Below, in pieces: positions 9,161 to 18,870 of a stretch of 64,000 nt of DNA. Made by a program: the position numbers and the translations under genes. Source of the stretch: Clostridium beijerinckii (GTDB taxonomy: Bacteria; Bacillota; Clostridia; Clostridiales; Clostridiaceae); assembly GCF_036699995.1 (NCBI RefSeq), contig NZ_CP144906.1, positions 3,421,001 through 3,485,000 of the forward strand, given 5' to 3'. How positions within the stretch are numbered: position 1 is the first letter of the stretch; each line of letters begins with the position of its first letter. The notes beneath the pieces are model-generated. The model did no database searches. It saw nothing but the letters and a program-made list of their open reading frames with translations, and was not told the DNA's origin.

Positions 9161-9254
9161 CTTAATATTATCTGTATAATCTCTATATTCCAATCATCGA
9201 ATTATACCTATACCTATATCTATATCTATATAGTATATACTTGTTGTAATGCAA

Positions 9255-9293
9255 AAAATAAAGGTGCCACAATTTTTTCGGCACCTTTATTTT
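9255..9293. terminator. Bidirectional terminator between regulator and exporter
   Basis: AAAATAAAGGTGCC (9255-9268) pairs perfectly with 9280-9293 around an 11-base loop. The A-rich 5' side and T-rich 3' side allow it to work for both convergent genes. Confidence 0.85.
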
Positions 9294-9301
9294 GATTAAC
9301 T

Positions 9302-12300
9302 CTACATTTCTTCTATATAATTATTATTTTTCATTGCTTGTGCAAGTTCTTTCATTTTAGTATTCGATTTTTTTGAGATATCTTCTGATAGTGACATAAG
9401 TGCTGGTATTGCTATTGGAAGTAGAACAAAAGCTAATAGGAATAATCCTATGACAACAGCTATTGCAAGTTCCATTAATATAACAATATTCGAAGGATAT
9501 AAAGTAGCGAAAGTTCCAGCTAAAATAATAGCTGCTGACATTACTACTCCACCTATTTTTCTTGATGCTAAAACTATAGCTTCTTTTGCAGAAATACTTG
9601 GATATTCCTTAAAGCGCATCATCAAGAATATACTATAATCAACACCAAGTGCAGCTATCATTATAAATGAGAAGAAAGGAACATTCCAAGACAACCCTTC
9701 TGATGCACTGCTAAATAACATTTTTGATATAAAGGCTGTTGATGATAAAGCTGCATAATAAGCCACTCCAAGTGAACCTACTATATAAACTGGAATCCAA
9801 AATGATTTTATTACGATAACTAATAATATAAATATAGCTCCTAATACTATTATCTGAGTAAAAGTTATATCATGTGTTGCAACATTACTTAAATCATTAG
9901 AATTAGCTGTTGCCCCTGCAACTCCATATTTTACATTAGAAAGCTTTGTACCACTAAGATTATTTTGAACTACAGTACTTATATTATCTATAAGATTAAT
10001 TGAAGAATCAGAATATGGCTCTGAATCTAAAGTTATAGTTAACTTCGCTATTTTTCTATCTTTAGACATATATGCATCAAACATTTTACTTATATCTGAA
10101 TTACTAAAAGCTTCATCTGGTATATAAAAACTTTTTGTATTAGTAAGCTGATTTAAAAAATCGTTACTCTTATCAATTCCATTTGATATACTAGACAATC
10201 CATTACTGCTTCCGTTTAATCCATCCTTTAGTTTTGTCATTCCTCCACTAAGATTATTTAATCCATTGTATAAGGAATCTTGTCCTGTTTTAATTTTATC
10301 AGCACCATTTCTTAGTTGTGACATACTTGAAATAACTTGTTCTTGTCCAGCACTACCTTGCTTTAATCCATTAGAAAGTGCTTTAGCACCATTCTCAAGT
10401 TCATTAATACCTTTTGCAAACTCTGAATCTGAACTTGTACTAGCAATAACTGTTTTTAAACCATCATTGACTTGATTTAAGCCAGAAGTAAGTTTATCGT
10501 AGTTATTGTTAGCAGTATTCATAGCTGAAGTAATACTATCTAATGAAGAACCTAATTTATTAATCATCTCTTTAAGTGCTGCTACATCTGGATCATTTGG
10601 TAATTTCGCATCAACTTTTGAGATGCTTCCCTGCATCATTGATGAAATCTGCTTTAATTGACTTATAGATGTATCTAAGGATTTATATCCATCTCCAAGT
10701 GTGCTATATCCATTATTTATTTCTGTGATTTTGCTTGAAATATTACTAAGTCCACCATTTATTTGAGCTAAGCCAGATTTAAGCTGCCCTATACCTGATG
10801 CTAGATTATCTGCACCATTTGCTCCTTGTGCAATTCCATCATTGATTTTTACCAATCCATTAGTTATTGCATCCATTCCACCTTCAAGATTACCAGTACC
10901 TTCAGATAGATTTTTAACGGATGAAAAATCTGGAGCTGATAGGCTATTATCCATCTTGTTTAATCCATCCTTAACCTTTCCAATTCCATCATTTGCACTA
11001 GATAATCCATTCACTACAGTATCTGTCTGCTTATTTGTATAAAAATTATCTATTATAGTTCCCATAGGCTGAGTTGGTCCTGATACTTCTTTTATTCCCT
11101 TTACTCCTTTAAGCTTTTCAGTAAGATTATCTATAACCGCTAAATCTTCATTATTATCTAAAGGCTCATCACTTTCTAAAACAACAGTAGTCTGCATAAC
11201 CTTTCCTGCACTAAACTTGTCTGTAATAATATTAAAGCCTTTTACCGATTCATTTGAATCACTTAAATCTTTAATATTATCAAAGGATAATTTATTTGCA
11301 TTAAATGTTATTACAGGAGTGAGTATTGCTGCAACAACTAACAAAGAAACTACTGGATGCTTTACTGACATTGAAGTTATTCTTCCCCATAAACCACTTT
11401 CTTTATGACCACTTGCTTGTTTAGAAGGCCAAAACAACTTACGTCCTAATAATTTCATAGCTATAGGAGTAAAAGTAAACATTTCTATTAAAAGAATAGC
11501 TATGCCTATAGCAACAGCATTAGCTGATCTATATATAGAAAATTGTACAAAAGTTAAACTTGCAAAAGCCATTAAAACTGTTAAGCCGCTATATAATATC
11601 GTCTTACCTGAAGTTTTATAGCTGTTTATAATAGCTTCATCTATAGTTAGCCCATTAGATAACTCTTCTTTAAATCTATTAAGTAAGAGTATATGATAAT
11701 CTGTTCCAATTCCAAAAAGTACTAAACATATGAACATTTGAGTAAAACTTGTAATAGGAAAATTAAATTTATTAACTAGCACACCTATAATCCCCATTGA
11801 TGATACATAGGATAACCCTACTGCTAGAAGCGTTACTAAAGGTGTAACAACTGAACGGAACATAAGCACTAGCACAACTAATATAAATCCTACAGTTATT
11901 AAAGCACTTTTATCAACACTCTTTCCGACTTCATTTTGATAATCATTATTTATGGCAAGCGAGCCTGTGATATAATGATTTACCTTAACATCTTTGATTT
12001 CATTATTAAAATCTTTTATTACAGCATTACTATCTCTTTCACCTTTATCAAAGGAAATTGATACGAGTACAGTTGTATTATCTTTTGATATCATTTGATC
12101 TTTTGCTTCAGGCTTACTGAATGGATCTATAATATCATTTATCTGCAATTTTTCTTTATTTTCATTTAATTTATCTATACCTTGTTCAATATCATTCATA
12201 TCACCATCTGATAGTTCCTTATCGCTGTTAAATACTAATAGCAATGAATCGCCCTTAGAATCACCCATTTTATTTATCATTTCTTGAGCAACTACAGATG

Positions 12301-12436
12301 GTGAGTTTTCGCTTATGGTCGCTCCACCCTTTTGACTTAGTACCGCATTAAAATTTGGTTGATTAATTACGAATACTATTGTAGCTATAATCCATATAAG
12401 CAATATACTAAAACGATGCTTTAATATTTTTCTCAT
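9302..12436 (-). CDS. MMPL/RND family exporter with long periplasmic-type repeat domain
   Basis: A 1044-residue transporter with the duplicated RND layout. A single helix near 10-28 is followed by an outer domain, five or six helices (about 175-335), a second large outer domain (about 360-830) and six helices (about 840-1020). Family marks are GIGTDYHILLLNRFKEE in the first half and the equivalent GVDYSIFLMMRFKEY in the second. The second outer domain contains many short degenerate repeats of the type G-L-x-x-[IL]-x-x-G, predicted to form a long helical hairpin as in YhgE/Pip and YdfJ relatives. It probably exports lipids, peptides or drugs by proton motive force. The start ATG lies 8 bases after GGAGG. 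Confidence 0.9.
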   Translation of the reverse strand: MRKILKHRFSILLIWIIATIVFVINQPNFNAVLSQKGGATISENSPSVVAQEMINKMGDSKGDSLLLVFNSDKELSDGDMNDIEQGIDKLNENKEKLQINDIIDPFSKPEAKDQMISKDNTTVLVSISFDKGERDSNAVIKDFNNEIKDVKVNHYITGSLAINNDYQNEVGKSVDKSALITVGFILVVLVLMFRSVVTPLVTLLAVGLSYVSSMGIIGVLVNKFNFPITSFTQMFICLVLFGIGTDYHILLLNRFKEELSNGLTIDEAIINSYKTSGKTILYSGLTVLMAFASLTFVQFSIYRSANAVAIGIAILLIEMFTFTPIAMKLLGRKLFWPSKQASGHKESGLWGRITSMSVKHPVVSLLVVAAILTPVITFNANKLSFDNIKDLSDSNESVKGFNIITDKFSAGKVMQTTVVLESDEPLDNNEDLAVIDNLTEKLKGVKGIKEVSGPTQPMGTIIDNFYTNKQTDTVVNGLSSANDGIGKVKDGLNKMDNSLSAPDFSSVKNLSEGTGNLEGGMDAITNGLVKINDGIAQGANGADNLASGIGQLKSGLAQINGGLSNISSKITEINNGYSTLGDGYKSLDTSISQLKQISSMMQGSISKVDAKLPNDPDVAALKEMINKLGSSLDSITSAMNTANNNYDKLTSGLNQVNDGLKTVIASTSSDSEFAKGINELENGAKALSNGLKQGSAGQEQVISSMSQLRNGADKIKTGQDSLYNGLNNLSGGMTKLKDGLNGSSNGLSSISNGIDKSNDFLNQLTNTKSFYIPDEAFSNSDISKMFDAYMSKDRKIAKLTITLDSEPYSDSSINLIDNISTVVQNNLSGTKLSNVKYGVAGATANSNDLSNVATHDITFTQIIVLGAIFILLVIVIKSFWIPVYIVGSLGVAYYAALSSTAFISKMLFSSASEGLSWNVPFFSFIMIAALGVDYSIFLMMRFKEYPSISAKEAIVLASRKIGGVVMSAAIILAGTFATLYPSNIVILMELAIAVVIGLFLLAFVLLPIAIPALMSLSEDISKKSNTKMKELAQAMKNNNYIEEM

Positions 12437-12466
12437 AAATTCATCCTCCGTTAATAGTCATTGTTT

Positions 12467-12510
12467 TGTCGACATGTGTTTATTATATTTTGATGGATTC
12501 CTCATTTCAA
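12467..12510 (-). promoter_or_regulatory. Promoter of the MMPL exporter with a palindromic operator candidate
   Basis: On the minus strand, TTGAAA (12505-12510) and TATAAT (12482-12487) are spaced by 17 bp, an excellent sigma-A promoter. The perfect 8-bp palindrome TGTCGACA (12467-12474) lies just downstream, near the expected transcription start, where a TetR repressor could bind. Confidence 0.65.
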
Positions 12511-12798
12511 TCATCAATATTATAAAAGCTTGTTGGATATAAGACACATTAATAAAAACTGTCGAATAACTTATGAAGGACTATGTATAATAATTTAAGT
12601 AATTTATGAAAAGAATAGAATCAATAATATTGAATATCCTGTTTAGGAAAATTTATATGATAAATTTCTACTTAAAACCTAATATATTTTTTTCAAAAAT
12701 GTGACTATATTTTCTCTTAATCAGCATTCTTTATAATTTATGTAAGCAGACCACACTATACTCGTACTTGACTTTAATTCAGCTTTCTACGAAATAAA
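12511..12798. other. Intergenic DNA, nothing recognised
   Basis: AT-rich sequence between the exporter promoter and the terminator of the flavoprotein gene. No gene, repeat or conserved site was seen. Confidence 0.5.
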
Positions 12799-12835
12799 AA
12801 AATGAACAACGCCATTAAATGACATCATTCATTTT
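12799..12835. terminator. Probable terminator of the flavoprotein gene
   Basis: AAAATGAA (12799-12806) pairs with TTCATTTT (12828-12835), with a partly paired interior (CATT with AATG). It lies 50 bases past the stop at 12886. Confidence 0.5.
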
Positions 12836-12885
12836 CTAATACTATAACCTTTTTAAAATATATATCTCTAGTAATACGGCATTAA

Positions 12886-13839
12886 TTATTTATTAATTTC
12901 AATTGTAGGAAATTTTAATTCCTTATATTTTGCAAATTTTTCTTTAACAACTGCCAAATTCTCGTCTGTATAGAAACCGCCCTGTGTATGCATAATTTCC
13001 TTTACATGATGTCCTCTACCTTCAACAGATGTACGATCACGAATTAATCCATCTTCTTGGATAACAAATTTCCATTTTCCTTCTTCTGTCTTCTCTAAGT
13101 TTCCACCAGCACCGCAAACTTGACATTCAACTGGATAATGTAGCCCGTCCCATTGCACTTCTCCAAGAATTAATGCATTTGAATGGCAATGTGGGCACCA
13201 TCCCATACCTTCATCTCCAAGCCAAGTTCTTTCTTCTACTGGAGTATTTAATGATTTCATTATATTTTCACCCATTTTATGAGCACGTTCTATCATATCA
13301 TCGTGTAATAAGCATTGTTTTGGTGCCGGAACTCTTGTTGCTAAATACATATCAACTACTTTAAAATCATTTGTAAAACATGTAGCCTGCATGCTTTCAA
13401 GTGCCATTGACTGCCAAGAACGAGTAGATCCCCCAACTGCAATTAAACCTGCAACTCTATCCTTATGTTCAATTGCGCCAATAAATTCTAAGAATGCTGA
13501 TTCATATGCTAGATTTCTATGCATAAATTTTGAAAATGTTGCTGTTGGCATTAAGTCATATGTTGGTGCAGTTGCAATTATAGCATCTACATTTAGCATC
13601 ACTTTCATAATTTCTTCCTTATCATCTTTTTTACTTAACGTACATCCAACATTTTTTCCATTACTCATTCCATGTGTACAAGCTGTACATCCTGAACATT
13701 CCATAATATTATAATCTCTTAAATTAATCATTTTAACATCTGCACCTTGTTCCTGACATGCAAGTAATGCTTCCTTTAATAAGATTTCTGAATTTGAATC
13801 TTTTCTTCCTGCTGTAATACCTAATACTGTAAAACTCAT
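12886..13839 (-). CDS. NADPH-dependent FMN reductase / iron-sulfur flavoprotein-like protein with C-terminal zinc ribbon
   Basis: A 317-residue protein with a flavodoxin-like fold at residues 1-200. GITAGRKDSNSE is the FMN phosphate loop and TAPTYDLMPTATFSKFMHR the second flavin loop. A cysteine block, C-x2-C-x2-C-x11-C (CSGCTACTH, then GC), follows near residues 49-67, resembling the cluster-binding region of iron-sulfur flavoproteins. Residues about 220-250 carry CPHCH and CQVCGAGG, a zinc-ribbon-like pair of CxxC motifs. It is divergent from a PucR-type regulator, suggesting regulation by it. The role is probably reduction of a small molecule or electron transfer; the substrate is unknown. 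Confidence 0.85.
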   Translation of the reverse strand: MSFTVLGITAGRKDSNSEILLKEALLACQEQGADVKMINLRDYNIMECSGCTACTHGMSNGKNVGCTLSKKDDKEEIMKVMLNVDAIIATAPTYDLMPTATFSKFMHRNLAYESAFLEFIGAIEHKDRVAGLIAVGGSTRSWQSMALESMQATCFTNDFKVVDMYLATRVPAPKQCLLHDDMIERAHKMGENIMKSLNTPVEERTWLGDEGMGWCPHCHSNALILGEVQWDGLHYPVECQVCGAGGNLEKTEEGKWKFVIQEDGLIRDRTSVEGRGHHVKEIMHTQGGFYTDENLAVVKEKFAKYKELKFPTIEINK

Positions 13840-14068
13840 TAATACTTCTCCTTTAATAGCTCAATATTTTGTTAAAATTAGTTTATACTTTTGCATTTTC
13901 TAATTATAATTTAATAAGATAATTAGTTTTGAATTGCAAAAACAAACGATTTATCATAATTTTAGCATTATAGAAAATGTCATTCATCAAAAATAAGTCT
14001 TAAAATAATGCTCTTAAGTTTATAATGTTTAGACATTTTTTCAATTTAAGCGAAATAAGGAGAATTTA

Positions 14069-15325
14069 ATGGAAAAGGAATACGATTTATATAAGAAAAG
14101 ATATGAACTTTATGATAGTTTATTTGTTCAAAATAATATTGATGATATTCTTAGCATAGCTGAAAACTTTTTAGGAAATCCTATTTTTATTTTAGATACA
14201 AGCTATCGACTCATCACTCGTTCTCATCTAGCTAAGTGTGAAAATTCAAGCATCGAAACCCATAATGGTGAAGATTATTTATTGTCAGGTATTATTAGTT
14301 TAATGAAAGAAAATAAATGTATGGACACTATTTACAAAACAAATAATTCATTTTTTCATTATTCCGATGAAAATTTAATATTTTGCTCTATTAAAGTTAA
14401 TGGAATTTCAATAGGATATATAAGTGTTCTTCAACGTAATCGTGATTTTGAAGATGAAGATTTAGAACTTACAAATATATTATCCAATTTGCTTTCTATT
14501 CAAATACAAAAAGATAATCTATTTATAAGTAACTCAGGTCTAGATGAAGAATATTATTTGATGGATTTATTGGTTAATGATATAGATAATTTAGAATATG
14601 CCAGTGAACGATTAAAATATAGTAGCTTTACTTTAAGCAAATACAATTTAATCCTTTCAATACCCTTCAAGCAGAAATATGAGGATTATAGACATAACTT
14701 TGGATTAAGAGACTTAATTCAAAGACTTAAAGGTATACTTGGAAATTGTATTTCAACCTATTATAAAGATACAATTATTTTTCTTATTAGCAGTGATAAT
14801 GAACAAATTATAAGTGAGTACATAAAAGAAAATCTATTAGAATTTTTAAAACTAAACAATTTAAGATGTGGAGCTAGTATTAATTTTAATAATTTATTGG
14901 ATATAAAAGATTACTTTAAGCAATCAATATGCGCTTTAAAGCTATCATTATATATGAAAATCCATAGTGATATAAGTTATTTTGAAGATTACATTGAATA
15001 TTATCTTATTCATATATCTGCAAGTTCAAAAGAAAATAATGATTTACCTAGAATTGATATAACAACCTTAGTTAACCCTCTAATAAAAAAGCTTATTAAA
15101 TACGACGAGAAGAATAAAACTGAATTATTTACAACTCTGAAAACCTACTTAGAATGTAATAGAAATGCCAACTATACTTCAAATAAACTAAATATACATA
15201 GAAGTACATTATTTTATCGCTTTAATAAGATTCAAAGCTTACTTGATATTTCCTTGGAAGACAGCAATAACTTATTTAAATTAGAGTTATCAATTAAGAT
15301 TTTAAATTATAATAAATTTTCTTAA
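14069..15325 (+). CDS. PucR-family transcriptional regulator
   Basis: A 418-residue regulator. The N-terminal part (about 10-155) looks like a GAF-type sensor (FILDTSYRLITRSH, then GISIGYISVL). The C-terminal 60 residues contain the PucR helix-turn-helix (LECNRNANYTSNKLNIHRST and LFYRFNKIQSLL). AAGGAGA precedes the ATG by 7 bases. It is transcribed away from the flavoprotein gene, with 229 bases between them, and most likely controls that gene in response to a small ligand. Confidence 0.85.
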   Translation: MEKEYDLYKKRYELYDSLFVQNNIDDILSIAENFLGNPIFILDTSYRLITRSHLAKCENSSIETHNGEDYLLSGIISLMKENKCMDTIYKTNNSFFHYSDENLIFCSIKVNGISIGYISVLQRNRDFEDEDLELTNILSNLLSIQIQKDNLFISNSGLDEEYYLMDLLVNDIDNLEYASERLKYSSFTLSKYNLILSIPFKQKYEDYRHNFGLRDLIQRLKGILGNCISTYYKDTIIFLISSDNEQIISEYIKENLLEFLKLNNLRCGASINFNNLLDIKDYFKQSICALKLSLYMKIHSDISYFEDYIEYYLIHISASSKENNDLPRIDITTLVNPLIKKLIKYDEKNKTELFTTLKTYLECNRNANYTSNKLNIHRSTLFYRFNKIQSLLDISLEDSNNLFKLELSIKILNYNKFS

Positions 15326-15417
15326 GCTTTACCTAAATATTATGTAACAACTTTTAATACTGCCTAATATATTGTTAGTATAACAAATGATTTTGATTAA
15401 CAAAGGAGAAATGGGCT

Positions 15418-15660
15418 ATGAAAAAGTGTTGCAAAAAATCTTGCAAGCCTTGCTATAATAACAATTACGGATATGGTAATTATGGTATGAATTATGGAAA
15501 TTACGGTATGAACTATGGTAATTGCGGTGGAAACTGTGGTTTAAACTTCGGAAATTGTGGCATGAACTACGGCAACTATGGAATGAATTACGGTAATTAC
15601 GGTGGATATTACGGAAACGGCTTTAATGCTTGGAATTTATGGCCATTTTTATTTCTTTAA
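15418..15660 (+). CDS. Small Cys-start, Gly/Asn/Tyr-repeat protein
   Basis: An 80-residue protein. It begins with a basic cysteine-rich segment (MKKCCKKSCKPCY), continues with about eight copies of NYG-M-NYG-N type repeats, in some of which Tyr is replaced by Cys or Phe, and ends with a hydrophobic tail (WNLWPFLFL). AAAGGAG is well placed before the ATG. Low complexity and Cys/Tyr enrichment resemble spore coat or exosporium structural proteins that are cross-linked through cysteines and tyrosines. The family itself is not recognised. It is 92 bases after the PucR gene and two genes from a spore protein gene. Confidence 0.7.
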   Translation: MKKCCKKSCKPCYNNNYGYGNYGMNYGNYGMNYGNCGGNCGLNFGNCGMNYGNYGMNYGNYGGYYGNGFNAWNLWPFLFL

Positions 15661-15770
15661 AATATATTAATAATTATTTTATCCTCAATATTATTAATAC
15701 GCTCATAAGTATATTCAATTTAAATTCTGTATTAATTTAAATAAAGGCAAGTATATTATAGTAAAAAATA

Positions 15771-15848
15771 GACCTAAAAGATTTATTAATTAAATCTTTT
15801 AGGTCTTGTTGTTTAAGATATAAAATTTTGCTTTATATCTTAAACAAC
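15771..15848. terminator. Two consecutive strong hairpins
   Basis: GACCTAAAAGATTTA with its complement forms a stem at 15771-15805. GTTGTTTAAGATATAAA with its complement forms a second at 15808-15848. Both are nearly perfect and lie between convergent genes ending at 15660 and 15877, so they serve as terminators for both. Confidence 0.8.
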
Positions 15849-15876
15849 TATTTTTATTCTCTTAGTCTTATGCTTA

Positions 15877-16089
15877 TTACTTAAGACCTTGTTCGTAATT
15901 TTCGATCATATGTTTTACCATATATCCGCCAACATATCCATTTTGTCTTGAAGAAAGGTTTCCTTTATCCATGTTTTCATAATCGCTTAATCCAACTTCT
16001 GAAGCAACCTCAGTTTTTAATCTGTTTAATCCTTGTTTTGCTTCTGGTACTAATGTTCTATTTCTTCCACTATTATTATTTGATGACAT
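15877..16089 (-). CDS. Alpha/beta-type small acid-soluble spore protein
   Basis: A 70-residue DNA-binding spore protein that protects spore DNA and is degraded at germination. Seen marks: LVPEAKQGLNRLKTEVASEV (with the germination-protease region E-V-A-S-E) and the second conserved block GNLSSRQNGYVGGYMVK. The start chosen is the ATG at 16089, 8 bases after GGGAGG. An in-frame ATG two codons earlier is only 2 bases from the ribosome site. Expected to be expressed in the forespore. Confidence 0.96.
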   Translation of the reverse strand: MSSNNNSGRNRTLVPEAKQGLNRLKTEVASEVGLSDYENMDKGNLSSRQNGYVGGYMVKHMIENYEQGLK

Positions 16090-16337
16090 ATGCATCTACC
16101 TCCCTTAATTAATATAAATTTTGCTTGGCAGTAATATATTAACCAGTATGATAAATTATAACCCATAAAAATACTAGTAAAAGTAGCATCGATAGCTTGT
16201 ATTACATACTTTTCCTTGTTTAAGAATTATATTTCATTTAAGTCCATAATCTCCTATTAGTTCGCCCTCTAAATATTAATTTTTTAATAGATGTTTATGA
16301 TCATATTTTTTATCCTAATATAGAAATATTTCCATAC

Positions 16338-16405
16338 CAATTAGAATCTTCAGGGATATTTTCATAGATTTTTGGAACAAAATATTTATGATTTCTTTGG
16401 TAAGT
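16338..16405. repeat. Partial copy (right half) of palindrome family A
   Basis: The stretch TTAGAATCTTCAGGGATATT through ATATTTATGATTTC matches the right arm of the complete copies at 16455 and 19903. It is followed by a small hairpin, CTTTGGTAAGTTACCAAAG (about 16398-16416). Confidence 0.6.
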
Positions 16406-16454
16406 TACCAAAGAAATTTGAAACTTATATAGATAAACAATTTAAGAATCCGAC

Positions 16455-16740
16455 TTATTAGATGAACAGATTTACAAAATTGCTAGAATTTTAAGCTCAT
16501 ATCTTTACTAGAAATCATAAATATATTTGTGTAGAAAACATTTGAAAATGAGCTGTTAAAGGTTCTTAGCTGTAGGTTGTTCCAATTTAGCTTGTCAAAC
16601 TGAAAGTTGGAGCATGCTAAATTGGATACAACCTGCTGCTTAGAACCTTCAGCGATATTTTCATAGCTTTTCGGAACAAAATATTTATGATTTCGGTGAG
16701 TTATATGCATAAGTTCATGTATTAGTTGGGTTATCTATAT
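16455..16740. repeat. Long palindromic (MITE-like) element, family A, copy 1
   Basis: The centre pairs AAGGTTCTTAGCTGTAGGTT with AACCTGCTGCTTAGAACCTT and CCAATTTAGC with GCTAAATTGG. The outer arms pair GAAATCATAAATAT with ATATTTATGATTTC. About 285 bp are shared in order with the copy at 19903-20189, at roughly 85% identity by eye. No protein is encoded: an open frame inside is only a by-product of the palindrome. Confidence 0.75.
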
Positions 16741-16846
16741 AGATTTCAAATTTCAAGATAACTGTATATTTTTTATATATAATGCAGAAAATTAATATAT
16801 AAAATTGGTTATTTATATTCTAACTACTAAATATTCGGAGGCTCAT

Positions 16847-17752
16847 ATGGAAAAAGAAATGCTTTCTCAGTATTATATATTTCTAATCTTAATACCAATA
16901 CTATGTGGTACTGCTGCTAGATATATTACCCTAGTAGTTGATTACAGGCAGTATCCCAGCTATCCAAATGGATATTTAATTCATTTAGTAGCTGGATTCA
17001 TATCTTCTGGAATAGGCGCTATTGCAATTCCAGCTATTCTCGAAAGGAACTTTGAAGCAATAACCTTCCTAGTTCTTGCTACTGAGCAGTTTAGAGAAGT
17101 ACGAAAAATAGAAAAAGAAAGTCTTCAAGATCTTGATAATGTGGAACATGTTTTTAGAGGAGAAGCTTACATTGACGGCATTGCAAAGACTTTTGAAGCG
17201 AGAAATTATTTATCATTGTTAGTTTCATTTTTAACTAGCTTAACCATGCACCTTGTGCCTCATAACATCATTCTAATAAATATATTAAGCGGCATTTTAG
17301 CTGGAGGCATAATTTTTTATATACTCAAAAATTTTTCAAAAGGTAAATCCATTGGAGATATTGCTCAAGTAAAGCTAGCTAAGATAACTGTAAAAAATTC
17401 CGAACTATATGTAGATGATATATTTGTTACAAATCATTTAGGTACAGATAGAGCAAGAAATTTAGTTAAAGATGGCGGCATGGCAGCCATAATTTATCCT
17501 AATGAAAGACACTTTAACAGAATAATTGATCACCACGGTCAAAGGCAGGCTATAATATTTGAAGCATGCAGAATGTTAGGACTAAAAAGATATCACTATA
17601 CTAAATGTGATTACGAAACAGGAAGAGTCGCTATTATGTTAGTTCCAATAATTTATAATGAAGGCTCTTTTATAGAAACAATAAAGAAAACACCTCTTCT
17701 AGAGAGTATAAAAAAGAGTTCTAGCTTAATGAAATCTAATCTTAATAAATAG
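16847..17752 (+). CDS. YIEGIA-family membrane protein
   Basis: A 301-residue membrane protein with four to five hydrophobic helices in the first 170 residues and a soluble C-terminal half. The signature EAYIDGIAKTFEARNY near residue 107 corresponds to the YIEGIA motif that names the family, found in Clostridia and spore-forming Firmicutes. The start chosen is the ATG at 16847, 6 bases after GGAGG; an upstream in-frame ATG has no ribosome site. The next gene, 15 bases downstream, encodes the small partner seen with this family. The function is uncharacterised; the association with spore formers suggests a sporulation role (inference). Confidence 0.85.
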   Translation: MEKEMLSQYYIFLILIPILCGTAARYITLVVDYRQYPSYPNGYLIHLVAGFISSGIGAIAIPAILERNFEAITFLVLATEQFREVRKIEKESLQDLDNVEHVFRGEAYIDGIAKTFEARNYLSLLVSFLTSLTMHLVPHNIILINILSGILAGGIIFYILKNFSKGKSIGDIAQVKLAKITVKNSELYVDDIFVTNHLGTDRARNLVKDGGMAAIIYPNERHFNRIIDHHGQRQAIIFEACRMLGLKRYHYTKCDYETGRVAIMLVPIIYNEGSFIETIKKTPLLESIKKSSSLMKSNLNK

Positions 17753-17767
17753 AAAGGCAGGAATACC

Positions 17768-17974
17768 ATGGGTACAGATTTTTATAATACTGGTTATGAA
17801 ATAATAGCATATATAACCCTATCTAAAGATAGGGCACAAAATGGAAACCCCTTAATTTTAGTTGCCCAAACTCAAGAGGAGCAAAAGCAGTTAACTGATG
17901 ATATTTCAAAGGCTTTAAGAGCAGAAGTAGTTCAACTTACTTGCGGCGATTATATGATTATTAGTAAAAACTAA
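17768..17974 (+). CDS. Small partner protein of YIEGIA (capping-complex-like subunit)
   Basis: A 68-residue soluble protein (start MGTDFYNTGYEIIAYITLSK, end LTCGDYMIISKN), in the same operon as the YIEGIA gene, 15 bases downstream. Small proteins in this position are annotated as capping complex subunits for YIEGIA. The assignment here rests on gene order and size and on my recollection of the family sequence; there is no catalytic motif. Confidence 0.7.
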   Translation: MGTDFYNTGYEIIAYITLSKDRAQNGNPLILVAQTQEEQKQLTDDISKALRAEVVQLTCGDYMIISKN

Positions 17975-18099
17975 CTAAATAAACTTATAGAAAGTTTAAA
18001 AGTAATTTATATTAAAACTGATATTTGAATACCTAATGCTGAAAGCAGTGATTATACTTTAACATTTAGAAATATATAATTCACATATACACAGTTCTA

Positions 18100-18870
18100 T
18101 TAGAAACAATTTTTATCTATTGGAAATTTTATATTCAATCCCGCTAAATAAAAATTCACTGGGATAGGTGTTGCATAATTATTATTTGGAAAATATAATC
18201 CTGGATCTCCTTCTAACCTATTTAATGCCAATAATATAGTATAATTAAGTTCTGTTATATTTATTTGATATTTCACAAAAGTAGCAATAGCATTACCATT
18301 AGATATAATGAATGTTAATTTATAATTAAATTCTGCTGAATTCTGTGATTGAGACTCGTTAGCTCCTTCACTTTCATCTGATTTATTACCCATTTCATCC
18401 TTTTCGGATTCCTTGGGTTTTTCATTCATTTCTAAATCAGATTGATTTTCTTCCTTATCTTCTTCACATATATTTTGAAGACATTGATGTATTAGTAAAT
18501 CAATCTTTTCATCTGGATGAATTGGTTTTGTTTTGTCATACTCAATGACACCCATTTGAACTTGATTAATAAATAGACCAATTATAAATGTTGTAATGCT
18601 AATCTCAACATTAGTTTCAAGTGCTTCGCCTAAATTGCCTGTAGGCCCATTATTTGAAGCACTCGTAGTAATAAATACATATATTTTATTAACACTTCTA
18701 TAAATCAATTCACCGTCTAATACCAATACATTATCATTTTCTAAATATTCGGCGCATGGTGGAATGACTGCATCTGCAAATGGATTAGGATTGCATTGTG
18801 ATTTCTTTTGTTTATTTGTTTTTTTACTACCTCTGCATTTTCTATCTTTCTTACATTTACACTTCTTCAT
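18100..18870 (-). CDS. Hypothetical protein with basic Cys-rich start and acidic linker
   Basis: A 256-residue protein of no recognised family. Residues 1-28 are Lys/Cys-rich (MKKCKCKKDRKCRGSKK). Residues 30-135 look like beta-structure (VLVLDGELIYRS, then SITTFIIGLFINQVQMG). Residues about 138-178 are a Glu/Ser/Asn-rich acidic linker. The remainder is again beta-rich with NPY-type ends. There is no signal peptide or membrane helix. The basic Cys-rich start recalls the small repeat protein at 15418 (MKKCCKKSC). A spore surface role is possible but unsupported by homology. Confidence 0.6.
   Translation of the reverse strand: MKKCKCKKDRKCRGSKKTNKQKKSQCNPNPFADAVIPPCAEYLENDNVLVLDGELIYRSVNKIYVFITTSASNNGPTGNLGEALETNVEISITTFIIGLFINQVQMGVIEYDKTKPIHPDEKIDLLIHQCLQNICEEDKEENQSDLEMNEKPKESEKDEMGNKSDESEGANESQSQNSAEFNYKLTFIISNGNAIATFVKYQINITELNYTILLALNRLEGDPGLYFPNNNYATPIPVNFYLAGLNIKFPIDKNCF

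Noticed and set aside
9201..9240. Short tandem repeat of CTATAT/CTATAC units
   Set aside because: Simple AT-rich slippage tract, without sign of function.
16483..16710. Open frame of 75 codons inside palindrome family A
   Set aside because: It reads through the palindrome, has no ribosome site, and the equivalent frame is broken in the second copy.
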